From: Inquilinus limosus
GTDB lineage: Bacteria; Pseudomonadota; Alphaproteobacteria; DSM-16000; Inquilinaceae
Direction: 5' to 3'
Assembly: GCF_002195995.1 (NCBI RefSeq)
Contig: NZ_NHON01000004.1
Coordinates: forward strand, 91,324-155,323
DNA length: 64,000 nt
Shown here: in pieces, positions 17,181-25,349 of the stretch
Layout: each line of letters begins with the position of its first letter
Numbering within the stretch: position 1 is the stretch's first letter
Made by a program: the position numbers and the translations under genes
Notes under the pieces: generated by a model
The model's database searches: none
What the model saw: only the letters and a program-made list of their open reading frames with translations
What the model was told of the DNA's origin: nothing

Positions 17181-17996
17181 ATGACCGCCACCCGTCAGGC
17201 CGATGCCCTGCAGCAGTTCCGCCGCCTGCACCAGGACGGCATCCTGCTGCTCGCCAATGCCTGGGACGCCGGCAGCGCCCGGCTGATCGAGAGCCTCGGC
17301 GCCAAGGCCATCGCCACCACCAGCGCCGGCGTCGCCTGGGCGCATGGCTATCCGGACGGCGACGCGCTGCCGTTCGACCTGCTGGTCGCCACCACCGCCG
17401 ACATCACCCGGATCCTGACGGTACCGCTGACCGTCGACAGCGAGGGCGGCTACAGCGACGACCCGGCGGCGGTCGGCGAATCGATCGCCCGGCTGATCGG
17501 CGCCGGCGCCGCCGGCATCAACCTCGAGGACGGGGTGGGCAGCCCGGACCTGCTCTGCGCCAAGATCGCGGCGATCAAGGGCGCCGCCGCGCGCAGCGGC
17601 CAGGATGTGTTCATCAACGCCCGCACCGACGTCTATCTCCGCGGCCTGGCGCCGGAGGGCGGCAAGGTGGCGGAGGTGCTGGCCCGGGCCGGGCGCTACC
17701 GCGACGCCGGCGCCGACGGCATCTTCGTGCCGGGCGTGACGAAGCCGGACGAGATCAGGGCGATCGCCGCCGACGCGCCGCTGCCGCTGAACGTGATGGC
17801 CCGGCCCGGGCTGCCGGGCGCGGCGGAGCTCGCCGGCCTCGGCGTCCGCCGCCTCAGCGCCGGCTCCGGCATCAGCCAGACGGTCTATGCCCAGATCGCC
17901 GGGCTGGCGCGGTCCTTCCTGGTGGATGGCGTCTCCGACCCGCTGGTCTCGGGCGCCATGCCCTATCCGGAGATCAACGCACTGATGGCGAGGTAG
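17181..17996 (+). CDS. Isocitrate lyase / PEP mutase superfamily protein
   Basis: 271 residues, a single (beta/alpha)8 PEP-mutase-like domain: NAWDAGSARLIESLGAKAIATTSAG, then DSEGGYSDDPAAVGE, NLEDGVGS (metal-binding Glu/Asp) and FINARTDVYLRG. It lacks the KKCGH motif of true isocitrate lyases, so it is a small 2,3-bisubstituted-acid C-C lyase or PEP phosphonomutase-like enzyme of unknown substrate. It starts 26 bases after ogt and may be read through from it. Its last 19 codons have a diverged second copy at 20695-20751. Confidence 0.88.
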   Translation: MTATRQADALQQFRRLHQDGILLLANAWDAGSARLIESLGAKAIATTSAGVAWAHGYPDGDALPFDLLVATTADITRILTVPLTVDSEGGYSDDPAAVGESIARLIGAGAAGINLEDGVGSPDLLCAKIAAIKGAAARSGQDVFINARTDVYLRGLAPEGGKVAEVLARAGRYRDAGADGIFVPGVTKPDEIRAIAADAPLPLNVMARPGLPGAAELAGLGVRRLSAGSGISQTVYAQIAGLARSFLVDGVSDPLVSGAMPYPEINALMAR

Positions 17997-18017
17997 AGAA
18001 GGCCGCTCGAGCCCCGG

Positions 18018-18065
18018 CGCGGCCGCCCAGCCGCGCCGCCAGGCTGGCCAGGCGGGGCGGCCGCG
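18018..18065 (+). terminator. GC-rich hairpin after the PEP-mutase-like gene
   Basis: CGCGGCCGCCC (18018-18028) and GGGCGGCCGCG (18055-18065) are exact inverted repeats with a 26-base loop. There is no T-run, so termination is only possible. The loop, 18029-18052, is nearly identical to the 3' end of the DUF4180 gene at 20904-20927. Confidence 0.4.
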
Positions 18066-18082
18066 TATGGATCTTGGTGGCG

Positions 18083-18352
18083 CTAGTTGAGCGCTCGGGG
18101 GAGTTGGACCGGCGGTAGCGGCGGAGCCTGCTGGTGGGCCTGCGCGAAGATATAGCTGTAGATGAATACCCGCACGGCGGCGGACAGATTGCTGCGACCT
18201 CGATGTGCGGCGTCTATCCGATGCACAAGGCCGTTGAGGTTGATTCTCTCCCGCTCAAGGATTTCGTCCAGTGTCGACCAGAAAGCTGCCTCCAGCCTGA
18301 TACTGGTGCGCCTTCCACGCACCATGACATTGCGCGTCAGAGCATCGATCAT
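18083..18352 (-). CDS. Ribbon-helix-helix domain protein
   Basis: 89 residues. NVMVRGRRTSIRLEAAFWSTLDEILERERINLNGLVHRIDAAHRG matches the RHH_4-type domain of alphaproteobacteria, with the DNA-contacting strand RRTSIRLE and a central helix. The end AVRVFIYSYIFAQAH continues the helix, followed by a Pro-rich tail. It may be a small transcription factor. It lies downstream of the RTX gene on the same strand with a gap of about 190 bases holding no other gene. Target unknown. Confidence 0.8.
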   Translation of the reverse strand: MIDALTRNVMVRGRRTSIRLEAAFWSTLDEILERERINLNGLVHRIDAAHRGRSNLSAAVRVFIYSYIFAQAHQQAPPLPPVQLPRALN

Positions 18353-18543
18353 CTTGTACTCAGGTTTCAGTGCACGAATTCGACATGCGATGTTGGTCCC
18401 CCGGCGTGCGACGCTCAGGGCAGGGCCAGATGGTTGGTCGCCTGTCTCCAGGAATCACCGCGGGGCGTCGGGGACCGGTCGCGGCCAAAGGAATGGGGCT
18501 GCCCGAGCGAACAGACAGCCCCTTTTCCGGCGGCGCGGTTCGA

Positions 18544-19966
18544 TTAGAGCGTGAAATCGCTCGCCGTCAGAGCGACCGCTGTGAACAAGCGAATCTGTGC
18601 GTCGGCCGTACCGTCGCCATTGGCGTCGATATACACGGCAGTCTGGGTTGTTCCCTCGATGAAGCGGACCTCACCGGCGTGATGGGTGAAATCCTCCGTG
18701 CCGATGAAAGTGCCGCTGCCATGGGTGATGCCTGACAGGTCGATCTTGTCTCCCTGGCTCTGGGAGAAGTCGCTGATGCGGTCCGGCGCCTTGGCGGTGG
18801 AGTCCGCGATGGAGGAGAAGACGAAGGTGTCCGCACCAAGCCCACCGTTCAGGGTGTCGATGCCGCCTCCGCCGTTCAGCACGTCATCGCCGTGCCATCC
18901 TTGGAGATAGTTGGAACCGCTGTCGCCGGTCAGAGTGTCCGCGAAGGCGCTGCCGACGAGGTTCTCGATGCCGCTATACGTGTCGCCGGCGGCATCGCCC
19001 GTATTCGCTGACGGATTGGCCAGGCTCGCGGTCACGCCGACGGATGCGTTGTCGTAGAGAGCGGTGTCGAATCCCGCGCCACCGGTCAGAACGTCGGCCC
19101 CGGCACCACCGATCAACTGATCGTTCCCATCACCGCCGTCGAGCGTGTCCGTGCCGGCCAGGCCGGACAGACGGTTGGCACCACCATCGCCTGTCAGGGA
19201 ATCGCTGAAGGCGCTGCCACGCAGCCATTCGATGCCCGTCAGCGTGTCGCCGGCCGCGTCGCCGCCAGTGCCGGTGCCCGGACAGACGGTTGGCACCACC
19301 ATCGCCTGTCAGGGAATCGCTGAAGGCGCTGCCACGCAGCCATTCGATGCCCGTCAGCGTGTCGCCGGCCGCGTCGCCGCCAGTGCCGGTGCCAGTGACG
19401 AGGCTGACCGTGACCCCCGCACTGGAGGCGGTGTAATCGGCCATGTCCTGGGTGCCGGCACCGCCATCCAGCACATCGGCGCCCCCGTTCCCCGCCAGGT
19501 TATCATTGCCTGCGCCGCCGGTCAGGGTGTTCTCGTCGGTGTTCCCGCCCAGATAGTCGTTGAAGCCGGACCCTGAGAGGTTGGTCATGCCGATCAGGCT
19601 GTCGCCTTCGGCTTCGCCGCCGCGGCCGGTGGTGACGCCCGTCAGCCCGAGGTGGATGCCAAGGATGTCGATGTCGAGATTGCCCGTGGCGGCGAGGTTG
19701 ACAAAGACAGCGGACGTCGCTGTCGAATAATCCGCCGTATCGACGCCCGAGAGCTGGATATCACCGATACCGCCGACAACGTTGAGGATGCCGCCGATCA
19801 GGACGTCGGCGCCGGCCCCTCCATTGATCGTGTCATTACCGGAATATCCGGCAATGACGTCATCGCCGCCCAGCCCGTTAATCGTGTCGTTGCCGAGGGC
19901 CTGGACGGGACCGAGGATCAGTGATGGGACAATATCTGCACCTTCAGTGCCGGTAAAGGTCGCCAT
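18544..19966 (-). pseudogene. RTX calcium-binding (hemolysin-type) protein gene, frameshifted by an internal duplication
   Basis: The ATG at 19966 has GGAG 8 bases upstream and opens MATFTGTEGADIVPSLILG. Many GGxGxDxLxGG nonapeptides follow (GGAGADVLIGG, GGAGNDNLAGNGGADVLDGG, GGDGNDQLIGGAGADVLTGG), which bind calcium as parallel beta-rolls. The C terminus (GLGADTFVFSSIADSTAKAPDRISDFSQ) is the usual M10/serralysin-type secretion end exported by a type I system. A perfect 115-bp tandem repeat at 19163-19393 shifts the frame, so reading leaves the true frame at GGANRLSG and stops early. Removing one unit restores an ORF of about 435 residues. No protease motif (HExxH) is present, so it is a non-enzymatic RTX protein. 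Confidence 0.85.
19163..19393. repeat. 115-bp perfect tandem duplication inside the RTX gene
   Basis: Bases 19163-19278 and 19278-19393 are identical (period 115). 115 is not a multiple of three, so the second unit moves the reading frame by one. Perfect identity means the event is recent, or that it is an assembly error. Confidence 0.93.
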
Positions 19967-20332
19967 ACCTATGTCTCCAATTGAATGCCAATGGAACAAT
20001 CAAGTCTGGCCACGCGTAATTTTTTATCTCAACCAAGAATCGCAGATATTTAAAATGCCATCGGCTTTTTCTTGTCATTGGGAAATTTAGTTATGGAGAT
20101 GTCTGTCTGAACGAAATATATGATTAAGATCCTTTTGAATCAAAGGTAATCATAATATTCCTATAATATCTGACTTTTAATATTATTCCCGAATCGGAGG
20201 GATCGGTGCCGGGCCGAGGTTTTGTCGGTGGAGAGACTTGTTGCGGCTGGCTTGTCGGGACGGGCATGGGGCAGGCCGGGACAGCCCGCAACGGGTGAGA
20301 AAACCTGCTCGCTCTCCCAGGGGGATGTGAGG
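19967..20332. other. AT-rich upstream region of the RTX gene
   Basis: Bases 20000-20200 are much richer in A/T than any other part of the window (for example AATATTCCTATAATATC near 20154-20170). This is the likely promoter region of the RTX gene, and its composition suggests foreign origin. I see no gene; short open frames have no coding character. Confidence 0.55.
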
Positions 20333-20545
20333 CTACCTGTCGCCGAGCGCTCTGTAGCACGCCTCTCTGACCACGCTTTGAAGCCTGGAACAGCCCGGCT
20401 CCGTATCCGGGCCTTCTATCCATTCTATCCGGAACGGTCCTCCGCCGGGAAACCGGAAACGAGCACGATAGCGGCCACAGGAGGCGACGCCTACATGCTC
20501 GGCGAACTCCACTTTCCAGTCAGACGGGTCATGATAATTCAGCAT
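20333..20545 (-). CDS. Small hypothetical protein
   Basis: 70 residues from the ATG at 20545 (a TTG lies 6 bases upstream). The composition looks protein-like: MLNYHDPSDWKVEFAEHVG, then RYRARFRFPGGGPFRIEWIEG, CSRLQSVVREACYRALGDR. GC at third positions is lower than in the housekeeping genes. No family, signal or membrane segment is recognised and the ribosome-binding site is weak. Overlapping frames on the other strand are less convincing. It lies in the same accessory interval as the RTX gene. Confidence 0.4.
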   Translation of the reverse strand: MLNYHDPSDWKVEFAEHVGVASCGRYRARFRFPGGGPFRIEWIEGPDTEPGCSRLQSVVREACYRALGDR

Positions 20546-20694
20546 TCGCAAAATGCGTCTTCATTCCAGGAGACCTACCCGCATAAACCAACGTGTAGCG
20601 ACGCTGTTCCTCGACATCGGCACTTGGCATCGACACGTTGCCTTTGGTTCATCAAGTCCGCGGCCAGCGGCGACGGCGTTTTGGTCTTCGGCGT

Positions 20695-20784
20695 GACCCG
20701 CTCGTCTCGGGTGCGATGGCTTATCCGGAGATCAACGCCCTGATGGCGAAGGGGCGAGGGGCAGGGAGGTGTCGCTTCTGCTAA
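20695..20784 (+). pseudogene. 3' remnant of a second PEP-mutase-like gene
   Basis: Nineteen codons, DPLVSGAMAYPEINALMAK, match the end of the gene at 17181-17996 (DPLVSGAMPYPEINALMAR): 50 of 57 bases and 17 of 19 residues agree. The frame then runs past the normal stop to a TAA at 20782. Nothing upstream of 20695 is related to the gene. Confidence 0.8.
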
Positions 20785-20876
20785 TGTCATCCTCGGGCTT
20801 GACCCGACGGGCCGGAAGCCTTCGAAGCGGTTCTCCGGTGGCCCTTGGATTGCCGAGTCAGGCTCGGCAGCGACAA
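20785..20876. repeat. Palindromic repeat, second family
   Basis: ATGTCATCCTCGGGCTTGACC faces GAGTCAGGCTCGGCAGCGACAAT, with CCTTGGATTGCC in between. It is a REP-like unit of the 'CTGGATTGCCGGGTCAAGCCCGG' type common in alphaproteobacteria and differs from the three copies elsewhere in the window. It sits between the gene remnant and DUF4180. Confidence 0.7.
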
Positions 20877-20888
20877 TAAACTGACGGA

Positions 20889-21263
20889 TCAGCCGCCGGC
20901 ACTGCCGCCGAGCCGCGCCGCCAGGCTGTCCAGGTCGGGCTCGAACCAGATCTCGCGGCCGCGATCGGCCTCGCGCACCCAGTCGCGCAGGGCATTGCTG
21001 GCGGAGAGATGCTGCGAGATGTCGCCGATCACCGCCAGCTTCAGCCGGTAGTTGACCGCCTTCTGGGCGATCTCCCCGGCCAGGCCGCTGCGCAGCCGGA
21101 AGAAGGCGGGGCCGAGGCGGGCGGCCGGGATGGCCAGGACCGAGGCGCCGGCGAACATCGCCTCGCCGATCAGGTCGGTGGTGGCGCGGGGCGTGTCGAT
21201 CGCCGGCCCGTCCGTGTCGCAGACCAGCACCCGCTCGTCGCCCCAGCCCAGGATCTCGGTCAT
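20889..21263 (-). CDS. DUF4180 domain protein
   Basis: 124 residues covering the whole domain: GDERVLVCDTDGPAIDTPRATTDLIGEAMFAG, ARLGPAFFRLRSGLAGEIAQKAVNYRLKLAVIGDIS, and FEPDLDSLAARLGG at the end. The fold resembles STAS/SpoIIAA-like small proteins; function unknown. A sequence nearly identical to its last 24 bases occurs at 18029-18052, beyond the RTX segment. Confidence 0.85.
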   Translation of the reverse strand: MTEILGWGDERVLVCDTDGPAIDTPRATTDLIGEAMFAGASVLAIPAARLGPAFFRLRSGLAGEIAQKAVNYRLKLAVIGDISQHLSASNALRDWVREADRGREIWFEPDLDSLAARLGGSAGG

Positions 21264-21401
21264 CGGTCACATCCTTCGGCCCATTGCGGCGCCGGCCGTT
21301 TCGTTGCTGCCCGTTCGAACGCAGCCGGCGATCTCCGGCGAGTTCGACGGAATCCGGGCCGTGGGCCGTGTGTCTTTAGAACGGATTACGGAGGCAAAGG
21401 A

Positions 21402-21677
21402 ATGCCCCTCAAGACATCGCTCCTCAAGGCCACCCTCGTCGCCATCGCCCTGGTGACGGTTGCGCCGGTGGCCGCCCAGGCCGCGGGCGCCGGCGACCCG
21501 CACATCTCCTATTACTCGCATCGCCGGGACCACGACCGCGATTGGCGGCGGCACCATGATCGCGACCGGGACCGCCACAGCGACCGCCGGCACTGGGATC
21601 GCGATCGTGATCGCCATCACGGCGACCGGCACCATCGCAACAGCGCGGAGGAGCGGTTCTGGCGGCTGGTCCGCTGA
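21402..21677 (+). CDS. Small secreted His/Arg/Asp-rich protein
   Basis: 91 residues. The ATG at 21402 follows GGAGG at 7-base spacing. A Sec signal peptide (LLKATLVAIALVTVAPVAAQA) precedes a mature region of about 65 residues made largely of HDRD/DRHR/RHH runs, ending SAEERFWRLVR. Such low-complexity, charge-balanced, His-rich sequences may bind metals or stay disordered in the periplasm; that is inference. A strong terminator follows 26 bases after the stop, so it is a single-gene unit. Confidence 0.75.
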   Translation: MPLKTSLLKATLVAIALVTVAPVAAQAAGAGDPHISYYSHRRDHDRDWRRHHDRDRDRHSDRRHWDRDRDRHHGDRHHRNSAEERFWRLVR

Positions 21678-21703
21678 TCCAGGTCTCGCCTGAGCGAGGC
21701 AAG

Positions 21704-21738
21704 GCCCGCCCTGGACATGTCCAGGGCGGGCTTTTTTC
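21704..21738 (+). terminator. Rho-independent terminator
   Basis: Perfect stem GCCCGCCCTGGACA / TGTCCAGGGCGGGC at 21704-21731, followed at once by a T-run. It ends the small secreted protein gene. Confidence 0.92.
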
Positions 21739-21769
21739 TTCCCGGCGCCAGGGCTGGCGGGCGAGTGTC

Positions 21770-21979
21770 CGCCTGATCGGAATTCGTGGTCTCGCCTGCG
21801 CGGCGCAGGCGGTCGAGCATTACGAGATTTTCCGCTACGGCCCCCTCAAGGCGTGGGCCGCGCATCTGGGGATGAAGGATGCGGTGGACCCGTTCGACCA
21901 GACCGTGAAGGAGGAGAAGAAGACCGACCAGCTGCAGAACCAATTGGCGGAGCGCGGCCTGAACAGGAAGGCCGCCTGA
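21770..21979 (+). pseudogene. C-terminal remnant of a DUF892 (YciE/YciF-type) ferritin-like protein
   Basis: The frame gives AQAVEHYEIFRYGPLKAWAAHLGM, then QTVKEEKKTDQLQNQLAERGLNRKAA and TGA at 21977. This is the last third of a DUF892 four-helix bundle, including the VEHYEI(x)RYG metal-site helix. The first 90 or so residues are absent; the preceding bases are the terminator of another gene. No start codon with a ribosome-binding site is available. Confidence 0.75.
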
Positions 21980-22179
21980 ACGACCGACGGCGGCCACGAT
22001 GCCGCGGCCGGATCTCCGATGGCGAGCCCGCTCCATGTCTCGCCGTCGGAGGTTCGGCGCGAGCGCCGCCCCGTCTTCGTTGCCGCCTCGCTGCGTTGAT
22101 GCGTGGCGGCGGGCGCCGGCGGCTGCTACGATCCTTGCGGGTCGGGGGCTCGTCACCCGGGGGGCGAGGAGGTCGGACC

Positions 22180-22524
22180 ATGAACCGCACCCGTGTCGAG
22201 CCGGCGATTGTATTCCGGCGACCCCGTGGAGGCACCGCCGTCATGGCCGACGCGGATGCGCTGGCCGGGTGGTTCGAAGCCATATACGACGCCATACTGG
22301 ATCCGCATCGAACCGAAGGCGCATCGACGCTGCAGGGGCGATCGCTCCAGCTCCTCGAGATCGACCGCGTCCTGATCGAGCTCGCCGACGAAACCGGCGG
22401 CGATGGGGATCGGATCACCGCGGCGCTGCGGGCCGTGTGCCAGGCCGTGATCGCGGAGTACCGGGAGATCGTGCCCTTGCCGCCGGCCGCGCTCTCCGAT
22501 CCGGCGGCGGCCAACGCGGCCTGA
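22180..22524 (+). CDS. Hypothetical protein
   Basis: 114 residues from the ATG at 22180, with GAGGAGG just upstream. The core is helical: ADALAGWFEAIYDAILDPHR, SLQLLEIDRVLIELADETGG, RITAALRAVCQAVIAEYREI. An internal ATG (MADADALAG) is an alternative start. No signal peptide or known domain. It stands between two decayed genes (DUF892, SDR) and may be a survivor of a stress-gene cluster. Confidence 0.55.
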   Translation: MNRTRVEPAIVFRRPRGGTAVMADADALAGWFEAIYDAILDPHRTEGASTLQGRSLQLLEIDRVLIELADETGGDGDRITAALRAVCQAVIAEYREIVPLPPAALSDPAAANAA

Positions 22525-22561
22525 GCCGGATCTTCCGACCGGAACCCACGGCATCGCACGC

Positions 22562-22807
22562 TCATTGCCACAGGAGAGGCCGCCCGGCCTGTTCCACCCG
22601 GCCCGCGCCCTCCCGGGCGAAAGCGATGGCAACGGCCCGCCCGATGCCGGAATCGCCGCCGGTGATCAGCGTGATCTTGCCCTGCAGCCGGCCGCTGCCG
22701 CGATAGCTGTCCTCGCCATGATCCGGTGGAGGATCCATGGGTGCGGTCAGGCCCGGTGGGCCCTGCTGCTGCTTCGGATGAGGAGGAACGGGGCGGGGGT
22801 CGGCCAT
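22562..22807 (-). pseudogene. N-terminal remnant of an SDR oxidoreductase (YghA-like)
   Basis: [19 protein letters not shown] opens at 22807 with GGAG 6 bases upstream; then [20 protein letters not shown] and [24 protein letters not shown], the leader and Rossmann loop of the glucose/ribitol-dehydrogenase-like SDR group. Homology stops after about 67 residues, and the catalytic Ser-Tyr-Lys and the remaining two thirds are missing. The frame ends a few codons later. Confidence 0.75.
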
Positions 22808-22938
22808 CGTCATCTCCGTATCGCCATCGCCTCAGGTGGCTGCCGGCCGGACGCGGTTCCGGCGGGCGGGAGCGGCGGCAAGCGCGCAAACCGGCCGGGT
22901 GTGACGCTTTCGGATGAACGCTTCGCGCCGTTCGCGCT

Positions 22939-23832
22939 TCAGCGATCGACACCCGCGAGGTGCGGAGCCGGTTCGCAATACTCGATCAGCAATTCGGTGA
23001 GGACCCGTATCTTCCGTGCGGGATGCTGACCCGGCGGGCGGATGACATAGGCACCGGCCGGAGGCGGTGGATGACGCGTCATGACCGGCATGAGCGCACC
23101 GGACGCTATATGTTCATGGGTCAGACAATCGGGCAGGTAAGCGATCCCGAGCCCCGCTGTCGCGGCGGCAACCAGGGCCATGCCGTTGTCGGCCTTGAAG
23201 CGGCCCTGGGGACGAACCGTGATGATCTTGTCGCCGTCCATGAGCTGCCAGCTCTCGGTGCCTTGCATCAGGGCCTCGTGAGCGACGAGCTCCTCCGGCG
23301 TTTCGGGCGATCCGTGCGCCCTGATGTAGTCCGGGCTCGCGACGAGCTTCCCATAGATCGGTCCGACGCGCCTTGCGATCAGGTTGGAGTCCTGAAGATA
23401 GCCAACCCGTATCGCACAATCATAACCCTCCGTGATGAGATCGACGAAGCGATCGCTGTAGCAGGTGTGGATCTGGAGCTGGGGGTGGCGCCGCGCCATT
23501 TCCGCGAGGATGGGAGCGAAGTGAGTCGGGCCGAAGGAAAGCGGCACGGCAACGCGCAGGCGGCCGCGAAGCTCGCCGGCGGGTAGGATCGTTTCCCTGG
23601 CCACGTCGATCTCGGCACAGACCCTGGCTGCATAGTCCCGGAACGTGGCCCCGGCCTCCGTGAGAGCCGCGCCCCGGGTGGTCCGTGCAAGCAGCTGGAC
23701 ACCAAGTTCCGCTTCAAGCCGGACGAGCCGCCGGCTGACGATCGACTTGGAGACGCCGAGCCGGAGCGCGGCAGGCGAAACGCCTCCGGCATCAGCCACT
23801 TCCACAAAGGTCCGCAGCTCCTCGATATCCAT
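22939..23832 (-). CDS. LysR-family transcriptional regulator
   Basis: 297 residues from the ATG at 23832 (GGGGAAC upstream). HTH: EVADAGGVSPAALRLGVSKSIVSRRLVRLEAELG. Effector domain: RGRLRVAVPLSFGPTHFAPIL, CYSDRFVDLITEGYDCAIRVG. It belongs to the DhcR/AaeR-like branch ('DIEELRTFVEVADAGG'). It diverges from the YcaC-like hydrolase gene across about 150 bases and probably regulates it. Confidence 0.93.
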   Translation of the reverse strand: MDIEELRTFVEVADAGGVSPAALRLGVSKSIVSRRLVRLEAELGVQLLARTTRGAALTEAGATFRDYAARVCAEIDVARETILPAGELRGRLRVAVPLSFGPTHFAPILAEMARRHPQLQIHTCYSDRFVDLITEGYDCAIRVGYLQDSNLIARRVGPIYGKLVASPDYIRAHGSPETPEELVAHEALMQGTESWQLMDGDKIITVRPQGRFKADNGMALVAAATAGLGIAYLPDCLTHEHIASGALMPVMTRHPPPPAGAYVIRPPGQHPARKIRVLTELLIEYCEPAPHLAGVDR

Positions 23833-23984
23833 TTGGCGTTCCCCTTTCCGCGACACAGCTTGCCGTGAAAGGGTGCTACTGCATCTCGAATAGGAACGAC
23901 AATACTGGTTCCGGGCAACGTCGCCCTGGCGCATGTCTCCCGCAAAACCGATGCCGCTCATATGCGGCAACAAAGGATGTCGTA

Positions 23985-24638
23985 ATGACCTTCCGTAACG
24001 GCCTTGCTTCGCTTCTTCGTCCTGAAGACTCGGTACTCGTTCTGATCGACCACCAGCCTTACCAGCTCGCGAACCTGAACAGCCACGATCCGCAGATGGT
24101 GGTCAACAACACGACGGCCCTGGCGAAGGCCGCCAAGGCCTTCGGCGTCCCCACCATCCTGACGAGCGTGATCGCCGACCGTGGCGGTCTCCTCTTCCCC
24201 CATATCACCGATGTGTTCCCTGGCCAGGAGGTGATCGACCGGACGTTCATCAACACCTGGGAGGACAGGAAGGTGGTGGACGCGGTCAAGGCGACCGGCC
24301 GCACGCAGCTGATCATCGCCGGCCTGTGGACCGACATCTGCGTCGCGATGCCGGTGATCCAGGCTCTCGGCGAAGGCTGGGACGTGACGGTCATCACCGA
24401 CGCGTCGGGCGCGACCTCGGTCGAGGCTCACGAGGTCGCCATCCAGCGCATGATCGCGGCTGGCGCGAACATGATGACCTGGCTGGCGCTGGCGTCCGAA
24501 TGGCAGCGCGACTGGGCCCGGACCGAGCACGCCGCAGAGTTGACGGACGTGCTCAAGCAGCATGCCGCCGGCAGCGGCATCGCGTTCCTGTGGGAACAGC
24601 AGCTGCTCAACACGCCGGTGCCGAGCACCGCTGGCTGA
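23985..24638 (+). CDS. Isochorismatase-family cysteine hydrolase, YcaC-like
   Basis: 217 residues; the ATG follows AAGGA. Catalytic parts: VLVLIDHQPYQLANL (Asp), the cis-peptide and Cys segment LIIAGLWTDICVAMPVIQAL (nucleophile Cys), and DASGATSVEAHEVAIQRMIAAGA. The Lys of the usual Asp-Lys-Cys triad should lie near IDRTFINTWEDRKVV, where it is not obvious. YcaC-type proteins form octameric rings and hydrolyse unknown amides. Under likely control of the divergent LysR gene. Confidence 0.88.
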   Translation: MTFRNGLASLLRPEDSVLVLIDHQPYQLANLNSHDPQMVVNNTTALAKAAKAFGVPTILTSVIADRGGLLFPHITDVFPGQEVIDRTFINTWEDRKVVDAVKATGRTQLIIAGLWTDICVAMPVIQALGEGWDVTVITDASGATSVEAHEVAIQRMIAAGANMMTWLALASEWQRDWARTEHAAELTDVLKQHAAGSGIAFLWEQQLLNTPVPSTAG

Positions 24639-24928
24639 TCCGGGAGGGGGTGCCGAGAGTCCCGAGCGGCGCTTCGGGAAAAAGCCGATGGCTTACCGGG
24701 CCTCGTCATCCCCTTTCGCTCGAAGGCCGTCCATGCCTTGATGCGACCGGCCGGCCTGATCAACGACCACCGGCCGCGCGCTGCCTTCTTCACGCAGGGG
24801 TTCGAGACCGGGCGCGCCAGGGCCAAGCTGGCGCATTGCTCCAACGCCGGATTTCGGCGGGCTCGGGACGCGCGTGCTCGGGCACTCCGCCCGATCCTTA
24901 TCCCGCGCCTGCAGCCGGCGGAGGTCAT
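24639..24928. other. Intergenic region before the tRNA gene, no gene seen
   Basis: 290 bases between the hydrolase gene and tRNA-Ser. No frame has coding character and no strong repeat is evident. It lies downstream of the minus-strand tRNA, so a tRNA transcription terminator would be here. Confidence 0.4.
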
Positions 24929-25018
24929 TGGCGGAAGGGGTGGGATTCGAACCCACGGTGACGTCGCCGCCACGCCGGTTTTCAAGACCGGTGCCTTAAA
25001 CCGCTCGGCCACCCTTCC
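24929..25018 (-). tRNA. tRNA-Ser (anticodon TGA)
   Basis: The reverse strand starts GGAAGGGTGGCCGAG and ends TTCCGCCA with encoded CCA. The anticodon arm is CCGGTCTTGAAAACCGG with TGA in the loop. The long variable arm (GTGGCGGCGACGTCACC region) is typical of serine tRNAs, and the T-loop GGTTCGAATCC is intact. It reads UCA and, with wobble, other UCN codons. Confidence 0.97.
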
Positions 25019-25349
25019 GGATGGGCCGCACCATACGGATTTGCCCCGCCGGTTTCAAATCGCTTCGCATCGTTCGGGCCATGCGGGAGGCGCGGGCAAC
25101 ATTCGACACCTGAAATCGTGAGTTGTCGCTTTTCACTGCGAACCGAAGCGGTTACGGGCGTTGCTGTCGAAGCAGTCGGTATGCCAATACAACCTATGAG
25201 GGCATGCAGAAATACCCAGAAATACTGGGTGCAAAGCGACGGCCGGGACAGGTTGCCTCACCGGCCTCCAGCACATGCCATAATATGACGGACCGGACCG
25301 AGACGAATATGCTGGACCTTTGACGGGATCTTATGACATACGGGCGGAC
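25019..25349. other. Intergenic region between tRNA-Ser and rlpA
   Basis: 331 bases with somewhat lower GC. It should hold the tRNA promoter (reverse strand) and the rlpA promoter. A small hairpin ACCCAGAAATACTGGGT lies near 25215. The 66-codon frame at 25123-25323 has no ribosome-binding site or coding character. Confidence 0.4.

Noticed and set aside
19130-19302. Two separate overlapping RTX genes
   Set aside because: They share the 115-bp duplicated unit and only make sense as one frameshifted gene.
25123-25323. 66-codon frame between tRNA-Ser and rlpA
   Set aside because: No ribosome-binding site, no coding bias, no resemblance to known proteins.
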